Origin: Hemileia vastatrix
Lineage: Eukaryota; Basidiomycota; Pucciniomycetes; Pucciniales; Zaghouaniaceae
Reading direction: 5' to 3'
NCBI GenBank assembly: GCA_030280995.1
Contig: JASXTE010000004.1
Location: 14,414,501-14,478,500 of the forward strand
DNA length: 64,000 bases
Below are positions 53,816 to 64,000 of this stretch, in pieces; position 1 is the stretch's first letter, and each line of letters starts with the position of its first letter. The position numbers and the translations under genes are program-made. The notes beneath the pieces are model-generated. The model saw nothing but the letters and a program-made list of their open reading frames with translations. It ran no database searches and was not told the DNA's origin.

Positions 53816-54969
53816 TGTGGTGATCCAAACCAGGGTAGGCTTTGGAGTGCATATTTGGAGGTATTTGGTATGTAGGGTGTTATTGGGGTTATGGTGTTAT
53901 TAGTGGATTTTTTCATCTTTAGGTGATAGTTAGTAGTGTTTATGGAGGCTTAAGCTAGGGTCACTTATTATGTCTCATCTCAATGTCCTTTCTTTTCTCT
54001 TCATTTTGGTATTCCTTATGGGTGGTTACCTTGTTTTATAGGGTAGTTATGGTGTTGTTATTGGTATTTATCGGACGTTTATTGCTTAGTGGTGCTTATG
54101 TAGGCTTAATCTAGGGTCACCTAATATGTCTCAGCTTATTTTCCTTCATTTTATTTTCATTAGGGTATGTCTTATGTGTGTTTATTATGTTTATTAGTGA
54201 AGTTATGGGTTTTTATGGGTTGTATGGGTGTTTTAGGCCCTAGAAGCGGCCCTCCTGCCCCTAAGCGGCCTGCCCGCCTGGGCGCTGGGGAAACGCTAAA
54301 ATGCACTTTTATGCATGAAAAAAGCTGGGAAAGCTGGATTTTGGACAGGGAATTGGTCAGGGTGTTCTGTGCACTGGCTGTGTGATGCATGTGTGGGAAG
54401 ATTATTAGGGAATCATCTTATCACTTTACTCATTGCCTCTCTGTTCCTCACTGTCTCATTGGCTTGTGTTTTGTTGGCATATATTACTGTTCATTTCAAC
54501 TCTTTCTGGTAGTCTGTCTGGGACTATTATCTTCACTTTTAAAGAGGTCAAGAGTGTTTAATTAGAGGGTCTAGAAAACAGATCTCCAATTTGCTGAAAC
54601 AGGTAAATCTCACTTGTTTTTCTAAAGGAACAGGGGTTATTCTTTCTGGCTTTTCTCCAACTCCCTTGGTCAAGGCCTATACACCACACAATATGGGGGG
54701 CGGACTTGCTAGCGAGTCCGCAACCTTGGACCCAAACTCACCACAGATTGAACACACATTGAGCTATTAATAAAGGAACCATACAATCAGGGATGAACAC
54801 CACTCAGCAGAACAGTTTTAGGTGGGTGTTCAAGTAGAGTTCAGTATGGGTTCAGTATGAGTTCAGTCTGAGTTACATCTGAGTTCCATCTGAGTTCAGG
54901 TTGAGGAGTTGCTAGCAAGTCCACCCCCTATATTGCGTAGTGATAGCTAGTACTATAGGATTTTCTACA
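53816..54969 (+). repeat. Solo LTR, family related to element 4
   Basis: Starts TGTGGTGATCC and ends TTTTCTACA. The last 220 bp match 57525-57722 (TAGTCTGTCTGGG, AACTCCCTTGGTCAAGGCC) and, more distantly, the end of the LTR at 52804 (AAGGGACAGGG, CCAACTCCC). Copy D shows the uninterrupted site near 59460 (complement of GACATGTAAAGTGTC). A GC-rich patch lies at 54235-54290. Confidence 0.65.
54682..54942. mobile_element. CACTA-like MITE, copy 3 (261 bp)
   Basis: Runs CACCACACAATATGGGGGG to CCCCCTATATTGCGTAGTG. The flanks are ATA (54679-54681) and ATA (54943-54945). It interrupts the end of the LTR at 53816-54969. Confidence 0.85.
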
Positions 54970-55189
54970 CTGTAAAGTTTCTAATAACCCAATTATTAGC
55001 TAAAATAATTGCAGAAGATAATTGGGGTATAAGGATTTTTATCTGCAATTAATTTAATTGTGGATCCCTGAACATTGATACCCTCTAATAATATTATTAT
55101 TTATATTTTTATTTCATCTTGTAATTAATCTATAAATTAATTTTGTTGATCTATCTATATGTCCAAACATCCTTCTATGGCTACTGATA

Positions 55190-55417
55190 CACCATGCAAT
55201 ATGGGGGGCAGATTTGCTGGAAAGTCGGCAACCTTGGATCCAAACTCACCACAGATCAAACACACATTGAGCTTTTGATAAAGGAACCATACAATCAGGG
55301 ATGAACACCACTCAGAAGAACAGTTTTAGGTGGGTTTTCAAGTAGGGTTTAGTATGGGTTCAGTATGAGTTCAGGTTGAGGACTTTCTAGCAAGTCCACC
55401 CCCTATATTGTGTATTG
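55190..55417. mobile_element. CACTA-like MITE, copy 4 (228 bp)
   Basis: Runs CACCATGCAATATGGGGGG to CCCCCTATATTGTGTATTG. ATA flanks both sides (55187-55189, 55418-55420). Confidence 0.85.
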
Positions 55418-55695
55418 ATAGTCAATAAGTTTGAGTTTTTTAAAAAATTAGAATTTTGTGAGTAATTCTACGTTAGTGGTGTAGTTCTTTTGGCTATTAT
55501 ATAAATAGATTTTTTAAGGTTGAATATGTGATTTGATGTGGAGTTTTTTAAGTTTGGTTTTTATCATTCTTTTTAAATATTTAAGGAGTTTTAGGAGGTT
55601 TTTTTAAATCATAGTCAAGAATTGTATGCCTCTATCAGTTATTTTTTATAATTGGTATTATTATAATTATAAATATTTTATTTTATTTATCTATA

Positions 55696-56582
55696 CACCA
55701 CGCAATATGGGGGGCGGACTTGCTAGCAAGTCCGCAACCTTGAACCCTGATTCATATCTTTTTGAGCACACATTGAGGAAGTGATGAAACCATCATGAAG
55801 AAGTATTGAATTTACTTTGAACACACCTTGGAGCTCATGTGAACACGAATGGGGCTACAAGGGCTGGAAAGGCTGGAGAGAGGGGTGAGGAAGGGTATAT
55901 GGGGTAGCGAAAAGGTTGGGAAAGAGTTGAAAGGGAAGATTAAGGGTTCCAAGGCATTTTAAATGAAGAAAAGGGTCTGGGAGAGGTTGAGAGGGGTGAA
56001 ATGGGGATCAAAAGAGGATGGCATACAATGGGGCTGGGAGGATAGCGAAAGGCATGGGGAGGGAAGACAAGCATGTGTTGATAGAATTGAAAGGGATGGA
56101 GATTGGTGCAAACAGAGTGTGAAAATAGAAGGATGAACTGTGCTCTTCGGGTGAAGAACAGAGTTCACTTCCATAAAATATTAGCTGAAACATAGTTTTC
56201 AATTCTGTAAAAACAGTTGTAAGTAATAGAAAAAGTCACTGATTTTTTTTATATGTAATCTGAAATTTTTTAATAAAATTATTGTATTTAAGAATTGCAT
56301 TATTGTCAATCAATTTTTATTGATCAACTTAATTTAATAAAGTATTATTTAAATAAGTTGCTTCAAAAAATACTTTGCATTGAGTAGACTCATGGAATGA
56401 TTTTTTCTGGCTTCCATTCAGTTATCCTCACACTTTCACTATGTTTTCAATATAGATCCATTATTATTTGTGTGATACTTCACGTGAAAGTTCAGTATTA
56501 CTTCAGTCTGAGTTCCATCTTATTTCCATCTGACTTCAAGTTGCGGACTTGCTAGAAAGTCTGCCCCCCATATTGCGTGGTG
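55696..56582. mobile_element. CACTA-like element, copy 5 (887 bp, longer form)
   Basis: Runs CACCACGCAATATGGGGGG to CCCCCCATATTGCGTGGTG. ATA flanks both sides (55693-55695, 56583-56585). After the shared left 60 bp the inside differs from the short copies; the right 130 bp are again shared (GTTCAGTATTACTTCAGTCT). Short minus-strand ORFs at 56202-55959 have no recognisable domain. It may be closer to the parent element. Confidence 0.8.
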
Positions 56583-56585
56583 ATA

Positions 56586-57722
56586 TTTGTTTTTTATTTT
56601 GGAGTGAGGGAGTTGAATTTTTGATATTTCTCTATTCTAACAAAGGTGATGATGTGGTCTTCCAACATTGGCAGGGGCCTTTGTTGTGCAGTTTGGTGCT
56701 GTTTGTGCATGTCTTATTTGACATTGGTTGAAGAATTGGGTGTTTTTCTGGATTTATTCCGTGAATATTTGGACTGCGGGTATGTGGGTACTACTATTGG
56801 ATAGCCCCGGCTTTTCTCTATATTTCATGTTTTGGGGACATTTTTCATATTCTAAGTTTAAAGGGGGCCATTTCCTCATTTTTCATTATAAAAGATAGCT
56901 GTTTTATTTTGTTTTTCGCGTTTTACGGGATAACCTTAAGTCTTAGGGTTAAGTGCTTAGTACCATTAGATAGGGCTAATTTGGCACTACGTTTCATGTC
57001 TCAATGTTGTCATAGCTTAATTTTGTGTTTTAAGGGTTTTAGTAGTTGTAGTGAATTTTTCTAAGTAGATTAGATGTTTTTATTGGTTTTCTGGCTTCAG
57101 GGAGGTGGGGCCGCTTCAGGCGGCCCAGCCGCCTCTGTTTTAGGAGGTTGGGGAGCACTTCTGAAGGGTTTTTTATTCAATTTGGCTAGTACAGGTGCCA
57201 AATGCATTGATGTGCATGGATCTTAGAGGGGGGTCTGTGTGTATATACTGCATAAGACAGTTTGGGAAAAATTTAATTATCATACAACCATCAGGAGGTG
57301 ATATCATTGTTTCTCACTCAGTTTTCACTGTTTTTGGGCCACAATTGGCTGTGTTGGTTGCAAGGTTAGTTCTTCATTTAACTCAACTTTAGCAACAGGT
57401 TCTCTGGTATAGTCTTGCAAGCTATATCAAGTATTATTGCTGTCTCCGGTGTGGATTTGCAGCCTACATCAAGTATCTTTGCTTTCTATGGTGTGGGCAT
57501 TGGTCTAAATTTCAGTTCTTTGGTCTGGTAGTCTGTCTGGGGACTACTTTCTTGGCTGATCAAGCAGTCAAGTGTATTGGAAAAGAGGCTTTTGGTAAAC
57601 AGGAACCAATTTACTGTAGCAGGTAAATCTTACTTATTTTTCTAAAGGGACAGGGGTTTTTCTCTCTGGTTTTTCTCCAACTCCCTTGGTCAAGGCCTAT
57701 AGCTAGTCCTATAGGATTGTCT
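56586..57722 (+). repeat. Second LTR-like copy of the 53816 family
   Basis: The last 200 bp match 54510-54680. A GC-rich patch (57105-57160, CGGCCCAGCCGCC) sits at a place like that in the first copy. The left border is not defined; it is set at the end of the MITE. The ORFs at 56549-56731 and 57195-57392 carry no known motif. Confidence 0.5.
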
Positions 57723-57839
57723 ATAACGGTATTTTCATGCATCTTTTTCCCAATTTTCATTAATTTTTTTTCTTTTGTTTAAGATTTATTCATTTATTCT
57801 TATTATTAATTTCACATGCATGTATCTTTATGTACCATT

Positions 57840-59356
57840 AGGGGGTGTCACAGTTAGAGATTTGAAAATATTTGAAAGACATTTCAAAACATAAAGGTAT
57901 AGTCAAAAACTGACTTTAACTATCAGTAAAAAGGTTTTTTTTTAATTTAAGCCATCCATAAGTTGAAAATTATGAATGAATTTGTTGAAAAATGATAGAT
58001 TTTGAAGTGAAAGATTTCTAACTCTGAAAGCCAGTATAAGTTGTTTTTATTAGATACCTTAAAATATATTTATCAGTATTAGATAAGGAAATATATTTTG
58101 TCAATTATATGTCATTCCTTTGAAAAAATGATGCATAGATAATTATATTACAGCTTGTTTAAAATTTATGTATAAATTATTATAATTTTTTAGGTGAGAA
58201 GTAAGGACACAGGGTAGTTTTTGAAATTTTGTTTCAGGAACAGACTTGTACACCAATATCAATTCAGTTTTTTTGGTTCAAACTTCAACGTCTGTACTCA
58301 CTCTGGGATTTCCATCAAAGTCTGGTAACTATGTGATCAAGGTTTCAGCTGAGTTATGAATCTCCAAGTTCAAATGACAATGCCATTTTCTGTCCTTACA
58401 CAGGATGATGAGAAAAGAAGATTATTTAGAGATGTCTTAAAGGGACCACCTTTTTGAAAGTTTTGGAGACCATCTTTCTTTTTTTTAGTCTCATCTGGCC
58501 ATTTTATTTTAACCAGCTACCTGAGTGATAACACTAACTTCAAAGATAATGAAAAGTAATTTTAGCCTAACTCTAACCTCTAAGGAATGATATACTGAAA
58601 GAAATATAACACTAACTGAAGTTCCACTGAGAAATTGACCACTTGGTTACCTAATTTTGATGGGAATTTGGGAGGTGGTACAGAGTTTGCAGTCCAATAA
58701 AAATTGAATTAATAGTGGCACACAAGTCTGTGCCAAACCAAAATACTAATAATTACCCTATTTCCTTACTTATCATCTTTTTTTTATTTATTAAACTAAA
58801 TAATTAGTTAATTTTCATTTTCCCTCCCTAGAATTATTTTTCTGGAAAGAAGAAAGCACAAAAATTATTAAATACAAATCTTATTTTTTGGTCCTAGTAA
58901 GAAATTTCTTTGATTTTATTTTCTTTTATTTGAGAATTCCTAGTGTTAAGACTTCAGAATATTTTCAAGTAATCCCAATTAATGTTGTGCTTGAATTGAA
59001 TTAGTTTTTAAGTTGATCTCCATGGAGATTCATTTTGATTTTATAGATTTTTTTTCTTTAATAGTCTAATGTATATTCAATCTGTGGTGAAAGACAAATG
59101 AACTTTTTAAATATACTGGAAAAACCTCCTCTGATATTTTTTGCTGTTTTTTTAACCTTAATTTCACTAAAAATCTGTTTCAGCCTCATTTATTGAGCTT
59201 GATATTCTACTTCTTCCAAGCACTATTTTCAATCTTTTTGATTGTGAAATATGTTGCAACACTTAAATCAAAATATTAATAGAATTTCATTTTTGTGACC
59301 TTTGGGCTTTTTATCACAGAAAGTTTATTTTAAGAAGAGTGGAAAATAGACTTAAT
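57840..59356. repeat. Start of a further element with a Harbinger-like end, including R2 copy 2
   Basis: AGGGGGTGTCACAGTTAGAG at 57840, after ATT, resembles the other terminal repeats and the MITE end at 19247. Bases 58985-59353 match repeat R2 at 42330-42720. The right end of this element is not found before base 64000, so it is either cut by the window or decayed. A frame near 58265-58360 (LVQTSTSVLTLGFPSKSGNY) is suggestive but unassigned. Confidence 0.45.
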
Positions 59357-59651
59357 AGGGGGTATCAACATTAGCCAATCTGCAATTAATCTAATGGTGG
59401 ATAAAATTCCTTATATCCCAATTATATTTAGTAAATTCTTGGGCTATTAGACACTTTACATGTCAATGTTTACCTCAAATGTGAAATTTATTTCCTCAAT
59501 TTCTCATAGCCACATCTTGGACAACTCTCTGGATATCCCAGCCTCACTACCTTGCTGCACAATCCCATCCTGTCTATTTTTTCCATCCATTTAGATTCCT
59601 CCCCATCTCATCTGCTCATTTCTGCACCTTTTTATTATAAAATATCTTAAA

Positions 59652-60288
59652 ATGCCTCATTTTTACATATCTTGTGAAAGGAAGCTTTCTGCCACTTGTT
59701 CTTCAAATTCAACTACTCCCTCTTTCCCCCACTCAGCTAAAAAATCAAAGACCATTCAACTAAAAAAAGATTATTACCTCATATTTATCAACTGGCTAAG
59801 AACTAAAACTAAATATAATTCTTTTTTTGGTCCTGAGAGTTCAACTAAAGTAGGATTGCCCCTGCATCAAAATTCAATGGTTATTATTCAATTTACAACA
59901 AATTAATATATAAGACAAAGGGAAGGATTTATCTTTTGCTAAAACGGATGTCTGAATGCTTCAAGCACTATTGAGCCAAATACATGAAGACTAAGACTCT
60001 TTAATCCTCCACTGCTTTTGGTATTACTGAAATTTATATAAGTAATGGTATCAAATCTATAGATGATGAAATTGATTATTTATGCCCTTCCTATAAAGAG
60101 AAGGATTCTATATTTTGGGAGCAAGATAATGTTAATCCTACAAAAATGTGGGATGAAGAAGATGCTATCTCCAAAAATGAAATTGAGAGAAATGCTTTTG
60201 AATCCTCTTCCTCCATTGAATCCTCCCCTTATTTTAGTTCAAGAAATTAATATACTTATGGTGATATGAACCAACCCAATCTAATTCC
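59652..60288 (+). pseudogene. SANT/Myb-like transposon protein, copy D, truncated
   Basis: The first ORF reads MPHFYISCERKLSATCSSN then KKSKTIQLKKDYYLIFINWL and NSFFGPESSTKVGLP, in line with copy C (CSSNPITPFSPRSAEK, GTDNETKSGKPP). After a deletion and frameshift, LCPSYKEKDSIFWEQDNVNP and WDEEDAISKNEIERNAFESS continue to an intron donor (CCAGTGAGTTC) at about 60289, the same place as the first intron of copy C. The coiled-coil exons are missing; palindromes follow at 60632. Confidence 0.75.
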
Positions 60289-60631
60289 AGTGAGTTCTTT
60301 TCTTGTGCCAGTTGATTCACTTCTTTTTTTGTTTGATTGATTACTGGTATTTTTGTTTTCTTTATCATTTTAATTATTCTTAATTTCATTTACATGAAAG
60401 TATTTTAAAAGTTCTTTTCTATTTCATTACTCTATCCATCATCAGTTGAATAAAATATCAAGAAATGTAACAAACTCATTTTTAGTTTACCCTGATGGCA
60501 AAATTTGATGCACTATTCTTTACTTCTTTGAGTTTTCATATCAAATTTTTAAAATTTATAAATTAAGTCAATAAATTTACATTTCTTAACAGAGCTAAGT
60601 CAACAATAATCTATATCTGTTTTGAATTTTC

Positions 60632-60772
60632 GGCAATACCCTCCCTTGCATTTCATTGAGGTAAGGGGTGGGTATCACCATAATTTTCCAAGTCATAAAT
60701 TTTGCATTTAAGATTTGAAAATTCAGAAATACCTTCCCCTACATTTCATTGAAGTAAGGGGTGGAAATCACC
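60632..60772 (+). repeat. Paired internal palindromes, copy D
   Basis: Sites at 60632-60679 and 60724-60772 read GGCAATACCCTCCCTTGC...GTAAGGGGTGGGTATCACC and a close variant. The two differ by about a dozen bases, mostly outside the CCCCT/AGGGG core. Confidence 0.7.
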
Positions 60773-61079
60773 AAAATTTAATATAATTTCTTAAATTTTT
60801 AAATAAATAAGTAAGATATGTCAAATATACTAGTTTAGATTAATGAAAATTCCTCATGCCAAAATGCAGATCAAGTCTAGAAACTAGGTTTAGGACTTTC
60901 CACAGGTATGAGCTAGAGTAACCACATGAAACAAATTAATTTTTTCATGATTACCATTTATACAACACAAATATTTTTTGCCAATTACTTTAGTCAAGTA
61001 AATTGACTTATGAGATTAATTAATAAAATATTTATACTTATGAAATAATAATAAACATTTGATGAATTTACAAATCCCC

Positions 61080-61215
61080 ATAATTTTTTGATCTATCTAA
61101 TTTTTTTTTTAATTTATTGCTTATACCTTCTTTTTTTACCTTGTTCATTTGTTGAATTAACTTTTCACTTATGTGAAAATAGCAGCCAAAATGAGTGAAG
61201 GGTTAGACATATGGA
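61080..61215 (-). pseudogene. C-terminal tail of the Tet/JBP-like gene, copy D
   Basis: On the minus strand the sequence follows 37455-37600 of copy C closely: TTTACTCATTTTGGCT-type start, CAACAAATgAAcAAGGTAAAAA, AGATcaAAAAATTATGGGGAT. The encoded end resembles HFGF..IN.KLIQQ.NKV and RSKNYG. The catalytic part has been deleted. The find shows that the gene belonged to the element before the copies parted. Confidence 0.65.
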
Positions 61216-61379
61216 AATGGTAAGATAAAAAAAAACACACCTTGATGAAAGGGAAGAATAATAAGTAAAAAGAAATGTAGTTGGAGGAATTTGGAAGACT
61301 AAATTCATGATTTAAGTGTTTTGATATGCACTATGAAATGTATTATGAAATAAATAAAAGTGAAAGTGAGAAAAATAGG

Positions 61380-62110
61380 CTCAAGCTTAAAGATCAATAT
61401 CTCAGAAACCACTGAACCAAATTCAAATCTGTTGGTGGGAAACCAATGATAGGCTCCAGGAGAATCATCTGTTAAACAGAAAATAGAGTTGAATAAATAT
61501 TACCATAATTTCAGATCATATTTTCTAAATTGCACAAAAACTTGAAAATCAATGATGCAAAATGCCAAAAAGAGGAATCTAGAAGCCTCTATAATCATTA
61601 TATAAGAGTTTCAGAAACCTTTTTATCTAATTATGCAATATAAAAACATGAAATTTAAAAAGTTAAATTTGGAAAAAAAGGCTCAACTTTAAAGTTCAAT
61701 ATCTCAGCAACCACAGAACCAATTTCAAATCCATTTGTTTGAAATTAAAGATAGGATTTTGTAGAGTCTTAACTTAAAAATAAATGTAATTCAAATAAGT
61801 CTAACCTTAATTTTTTGTATAAAAATATTAAATTAAAAAAGTGAAATTAAAAAAAGGATCAGCTTTAAAGGTACATATCTGAGAAACCACTGAACCAGTT
61901 TCAAATTAATTTGTGTGAAATTAAAAATAGGCTTTGGAAGAGTCTTTTTTTAAAATTTTTTTGATTGAATTAAGTCTAAACCTAATTTGTTTTATAAAAA
62001 TATTAAAAAAATGTGAAATTGGGAAAAAAAAGGATCAGATTTAAAGGTCAATATTTCAGCTACCATTAAATAAAATTCAAATCTGTTTGTGGGAAATAAA
62101 GTATAGGATT
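61380..62110 (-). repeat. Four spaced copies of a 60-70 bp repeat in copy D
   Basis: Units near 61385, 61685, 61860 and 62035 share CTTTAAAGGTCAATATCTCAG (in part), AACCACTGAACCA and TTTCAAATC. They are the complement of the units at 43140-44130. Confidence 0.7.
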
Positions 62111-62339
62111 CAGGAAAATTTTCAGATAAATAGAAATTAGATTTAAATAAACCTAAACCTAACTCCAACTCTGATATTCAAAATTTCATAAAAACTTGAA
62201 AAGTGATAATGAAAATGACAACAAGAAGATTTGACTATATCCAATATTGTCCAGATAAGAGCCCTACATATATTTAAGTATGAAATTTAATAAAAAGAAA
62301 GATATATCATATATGCATGAAAAAAGGGAGATGAAACTT

Positions 62340-62900
62340 ACTATGATTGAAAGGTAGGAAAAAGAGAGTGAGAAAGAGAGAAGTTGGAAGTTGTGGAAAA
62401 TTGAATATGGAGAAAGTAAAATGCATAAATAATTTTCCAATTAAGTTTTTCAATGACATGGAACCAAAAAAAAAGAGACATAGGGGAAGGGGGGATAATG
62501 ATCATTCCAGGGAGGGATGAGGAGTAGGATGATGGAAAAAAAATAAATAAATAAAGGAGGGAGAGAAAAAAAAGTTAATTTTACATTTAAAATCAAAAAA
62601 ACTACTTAAAAGAAATTTAGTTACAAAAAAGAGAAAAAAACACACAAAGAAAAAACAAAGAAAATTATAATTAGCAAAAATTTAAGTAAAAATGAAATAA
62701 TTACTTCCTTGAGAGATGAGTTGAGAAAAAAGTTGACTTCATGTTATTTGAGGGATGCAAGAGGAGATTAGTAAATGGATATGAGTAATGAAAGAAATAA
62801 ATAATGAATAAAAAATAATTTGATTTCATGTTGAGCTGAAGAAGGAAAAAAAAGAGACATTAACAGAAAATTCAAAATCAAAGTCAATATGGATAAAAAA
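62340..62900 (-). other. 3' region of the transposase gene, copy D
   Basis: The minus strand matches 21650-22010 of copy C: CAGCTCAACATgAAA, CTCATATCCATTT, CATCCCTCAAA, CTAATTATAATTTTCTTTG. This shows that the transposase body between 62905 and here has been deleted. Confidence 0.65.
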
Positions 62901-62904
62901 ATAA

Positions 62905-63123
62905 ACATTTCAAGTGATTGAGTGAAGATTGTATCTGAAATAATGAAAAATATTTGGCCCCCTTAGGTTGATGTAACACTTTTTGGAAAGAATCACAATA
63001 TAAGCTAAAGTGGTTTCCAAATCAGAGTCAGAATGAGAGTCAGCATTAAAAATAAAGTGAGAACATTCATGATTGATGTAAGTTTCTTCTTAGTAGAGAG
63101 GTGCTTCATTGTTGTTGTTTGAG
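62905..63123 (-). pseudogene. PIF/Harbinger transposase N terminus, copy D
   Basis: On the minus strand NADSHSDSDLETTLAYI, CYINLRGPNIFHYFRYNL aligns with STDSDSDSGLEDTLVYL, PYVIPRGPNLYHDPRYDL of copy C. The non-coding 100 bp upstream also align (ATGAAGCACCTCTC.ACTAAGAA). The catalytic domain is absent. Confidence 0.75.
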
Positions 63124-63784
63124 GGTTTAGGTGATAAGAGGAGCAGAAATTTTCCACCAAATGAGCAGGGGGGTGTGTAGATAGATAAAAAATCTTAAGT
63201 TTTTGCCACAAAAGTTAAGCTTCCTAGAGTGAAAAGTTAAATAAGGATGGAATCCAAAATTATATGTCAGGTGACTTGATTACAAATCAATCATATATGA
63301 GAAGATTTTGGAATTAGGAATTAGTAATGGAAATTGGGGTATAAGAAGTGGAATAATGCATTATTATAAATTCCTTATCCAGTAGCACAAGGGAAAGTGG
63401 ATAAGAATTTTCTGCATTTAATAATTTCTTATCTGGGGGAAAAAAATTCCTGATCCCTAATTTTGGATCCCTTAATGTTGATACCCCCTAATATCATAAA
63501 AATTAGAAGGAAAATTTTAATGCAAAACTTTATATATTCCTTTCATCATTTTATAGTAGATTAATATAGCTATAGTTATGTTTTCAGAAATTTAATACTT
63601 TCTTTAGTGTATCCATTTGAGAAGTGTCACTTTTTATTATGATTTAATGCTACTTTTTTATCTTTTTTAAGTCCACATCAGTTTCTCTTTGAACTTATTT
63701 TCAAAGCTTTGAATAACTTGGAGAATTATTTTTATTAGTGACATCAATAAATATAAAGCTTGCATAAAAACAGTGTATAATTAC

Positions 63785-64000
63785 TGTCAGCCCAGTGATA
63801 CCCTGGATTGAGAAAAATTAGAACCTTAAGTATGCTTTTCACATGCATAAGATATGTGTAGAGATCTTTGTGTTTATGCAATAGACATATATAGCACTTT
63901 AAAATTAAGTGAAAATAATCTATTCAGAAGTCATAATTATTTTTATTACTTCCTTAAACTAATAAAAAAATGTGCTTTAAATCTCATAAAATCTGGATGT
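63785..64000 (+). repeat. Possible LTR start of the element 2 family, cut by the window end
   Basis: TGTCAGCCCAGTGATACCCT then GGATTGAGAAAAA resembles the LTR start TGTCAGCCTGGATATCC..GGACTGAGTAAAAA seen on the minus strand at 49410. The rest runs off the window. Confidence 0.4.

Larger units (their letters stand above)
53469..55086. mobile_element. Harbinger-derived MITE (E), carrying two nested insertions
   Basis: The ends are near-perfect inverted repeats, starting AGGGGGTATCAATGTTCAGG at left with two mismatches in 25 bp. AAT duplicates at 53466-53468 and 55087-55089. The left 250 bp match the transposase end of copy D; from about 53727 the sequence switches to the SANT-gene end, with CCAAGATGTGGTTATGA and GGTGAACATTGACA. 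It is thus a deletion derivative made of the two ends of a full element. An LTR (53816-54969) and, inside that, a MITE (54682-54942) were inserted later. Confidence 0.85.
59357..63489. mobile_element. PIF/Harbinger-type transposon, copy D
   Basis: Inverted ends AGGGGGTATCAACATTAG (left) and the complement of AGGGGGTATCAACATTAAGG (right), with AAT duplicated at 59354-59356 and 63490-63492. Length is 4133 bp. The order is SANT-like gene (rightward), paired palindromes, tail of the Tet/JBP-like gene (leftward), repeats, transposase remnant (leftward). It is inserted in repeat R2, whose uninterrupted form near 42720 confirms the 3-bp duplication. Confidence 0.88.

Noticed and set aside
54167..54390. 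GC-rich patch with two overlapping ORFs on opposite strands
   Set aside because: It lies inside a solo LTR whose second copy (57105-57160) has a similar GC patch but no matching protein. Better seen as an LTR feature than a gene or CpG island.
55959..56202. Ser/Pro/His-rich minus ORFs inside MITE copy 5
   Set aside because: Two overlapping frames are open by purine-rich composition; neither shows a transposase motif.

Overview
The window looks like a transposon graveyard from a rust fungus (Pucciniales). It is strongly AT-rich, I recognise no host housekeeping gene, and I see no rRNA, tRNA or CRISPR array. The Ty3/gypsy polyproteins on the minus strand (for example the integrase tail followed by a GNNAVEVI motif and a chromodomain-like end), the PIF/Harbinger transposase with its rust-type GFVD.TTIPLSQKP block, and the short GT-AG introns of 50-85 bp all fit rust genomes. 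The rust assignment rests on recalled family resemblance and was not searched.

Layout. 1-3605: 3' end of a decayed chromovirus on the plus strand with its LTR, which abuts (probably sits inside) the 3' LTR of a second Ty3 element on the minus strand (3606-11464). 11465-20190: a third, decayed Ty3 element on the minus strand. It is broken by a 4.1-kb PIF/Harbinger element (A, 12280-16404), an AT-rich insert (16885-18110) and a 198-bp MITE (19247-19444). 20190-39940: a second Harbinger element (C), split by a large Ty3 retrotransposon (22281-35532) that has LTRs of about 1.1 kb, a CCGCT target-site duplication, a primer-binding site, a polypurine tract, a 720-aa gag and a long pol. 39941-57840: solo LTRs, five CACTA-like MITEs, a mosaic Harbinger element (B, 42793-49954), an unidentified protein family split by a solo LTR (51270-53215) and a triple-nested MITE (E, 53469-55086). 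57840-64000: a repeat that contains a third recognisable autonomous-type Harbinger copy (D, 59357-63489).

Three things stand out. (1) The Harbinger family appears to carry three genes: a DDE transposase, a SANT/Myb-like protein with a coiled coil, and a gene resembling the Tet/JBP-like 2OG-Fe(II) dioxygenases. The dioxygenase is nearly whole in C, and its tail survives at the matching place in D. (2) The 13-kb Ty3 element carries two spliced genes in antisense, both with fungal zinc-cluster-like cysteine motifs. (3) The same Ty3 element is peppered with a short motif, CAGTTTA followed by a 4-bp stem and 6-nt loop. It forms an array of about ten units at 24802-25270 and recurs inside pol, and its stem bases change in compensating pairs.

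Nearly every gene is broken by stops, frameshifts or lost catalytic residues. The exceptions are the gag ORF, the 963-aa RT-integrase ORF and the first antisense gene, which read open. Similarities between copies were judged by eye.
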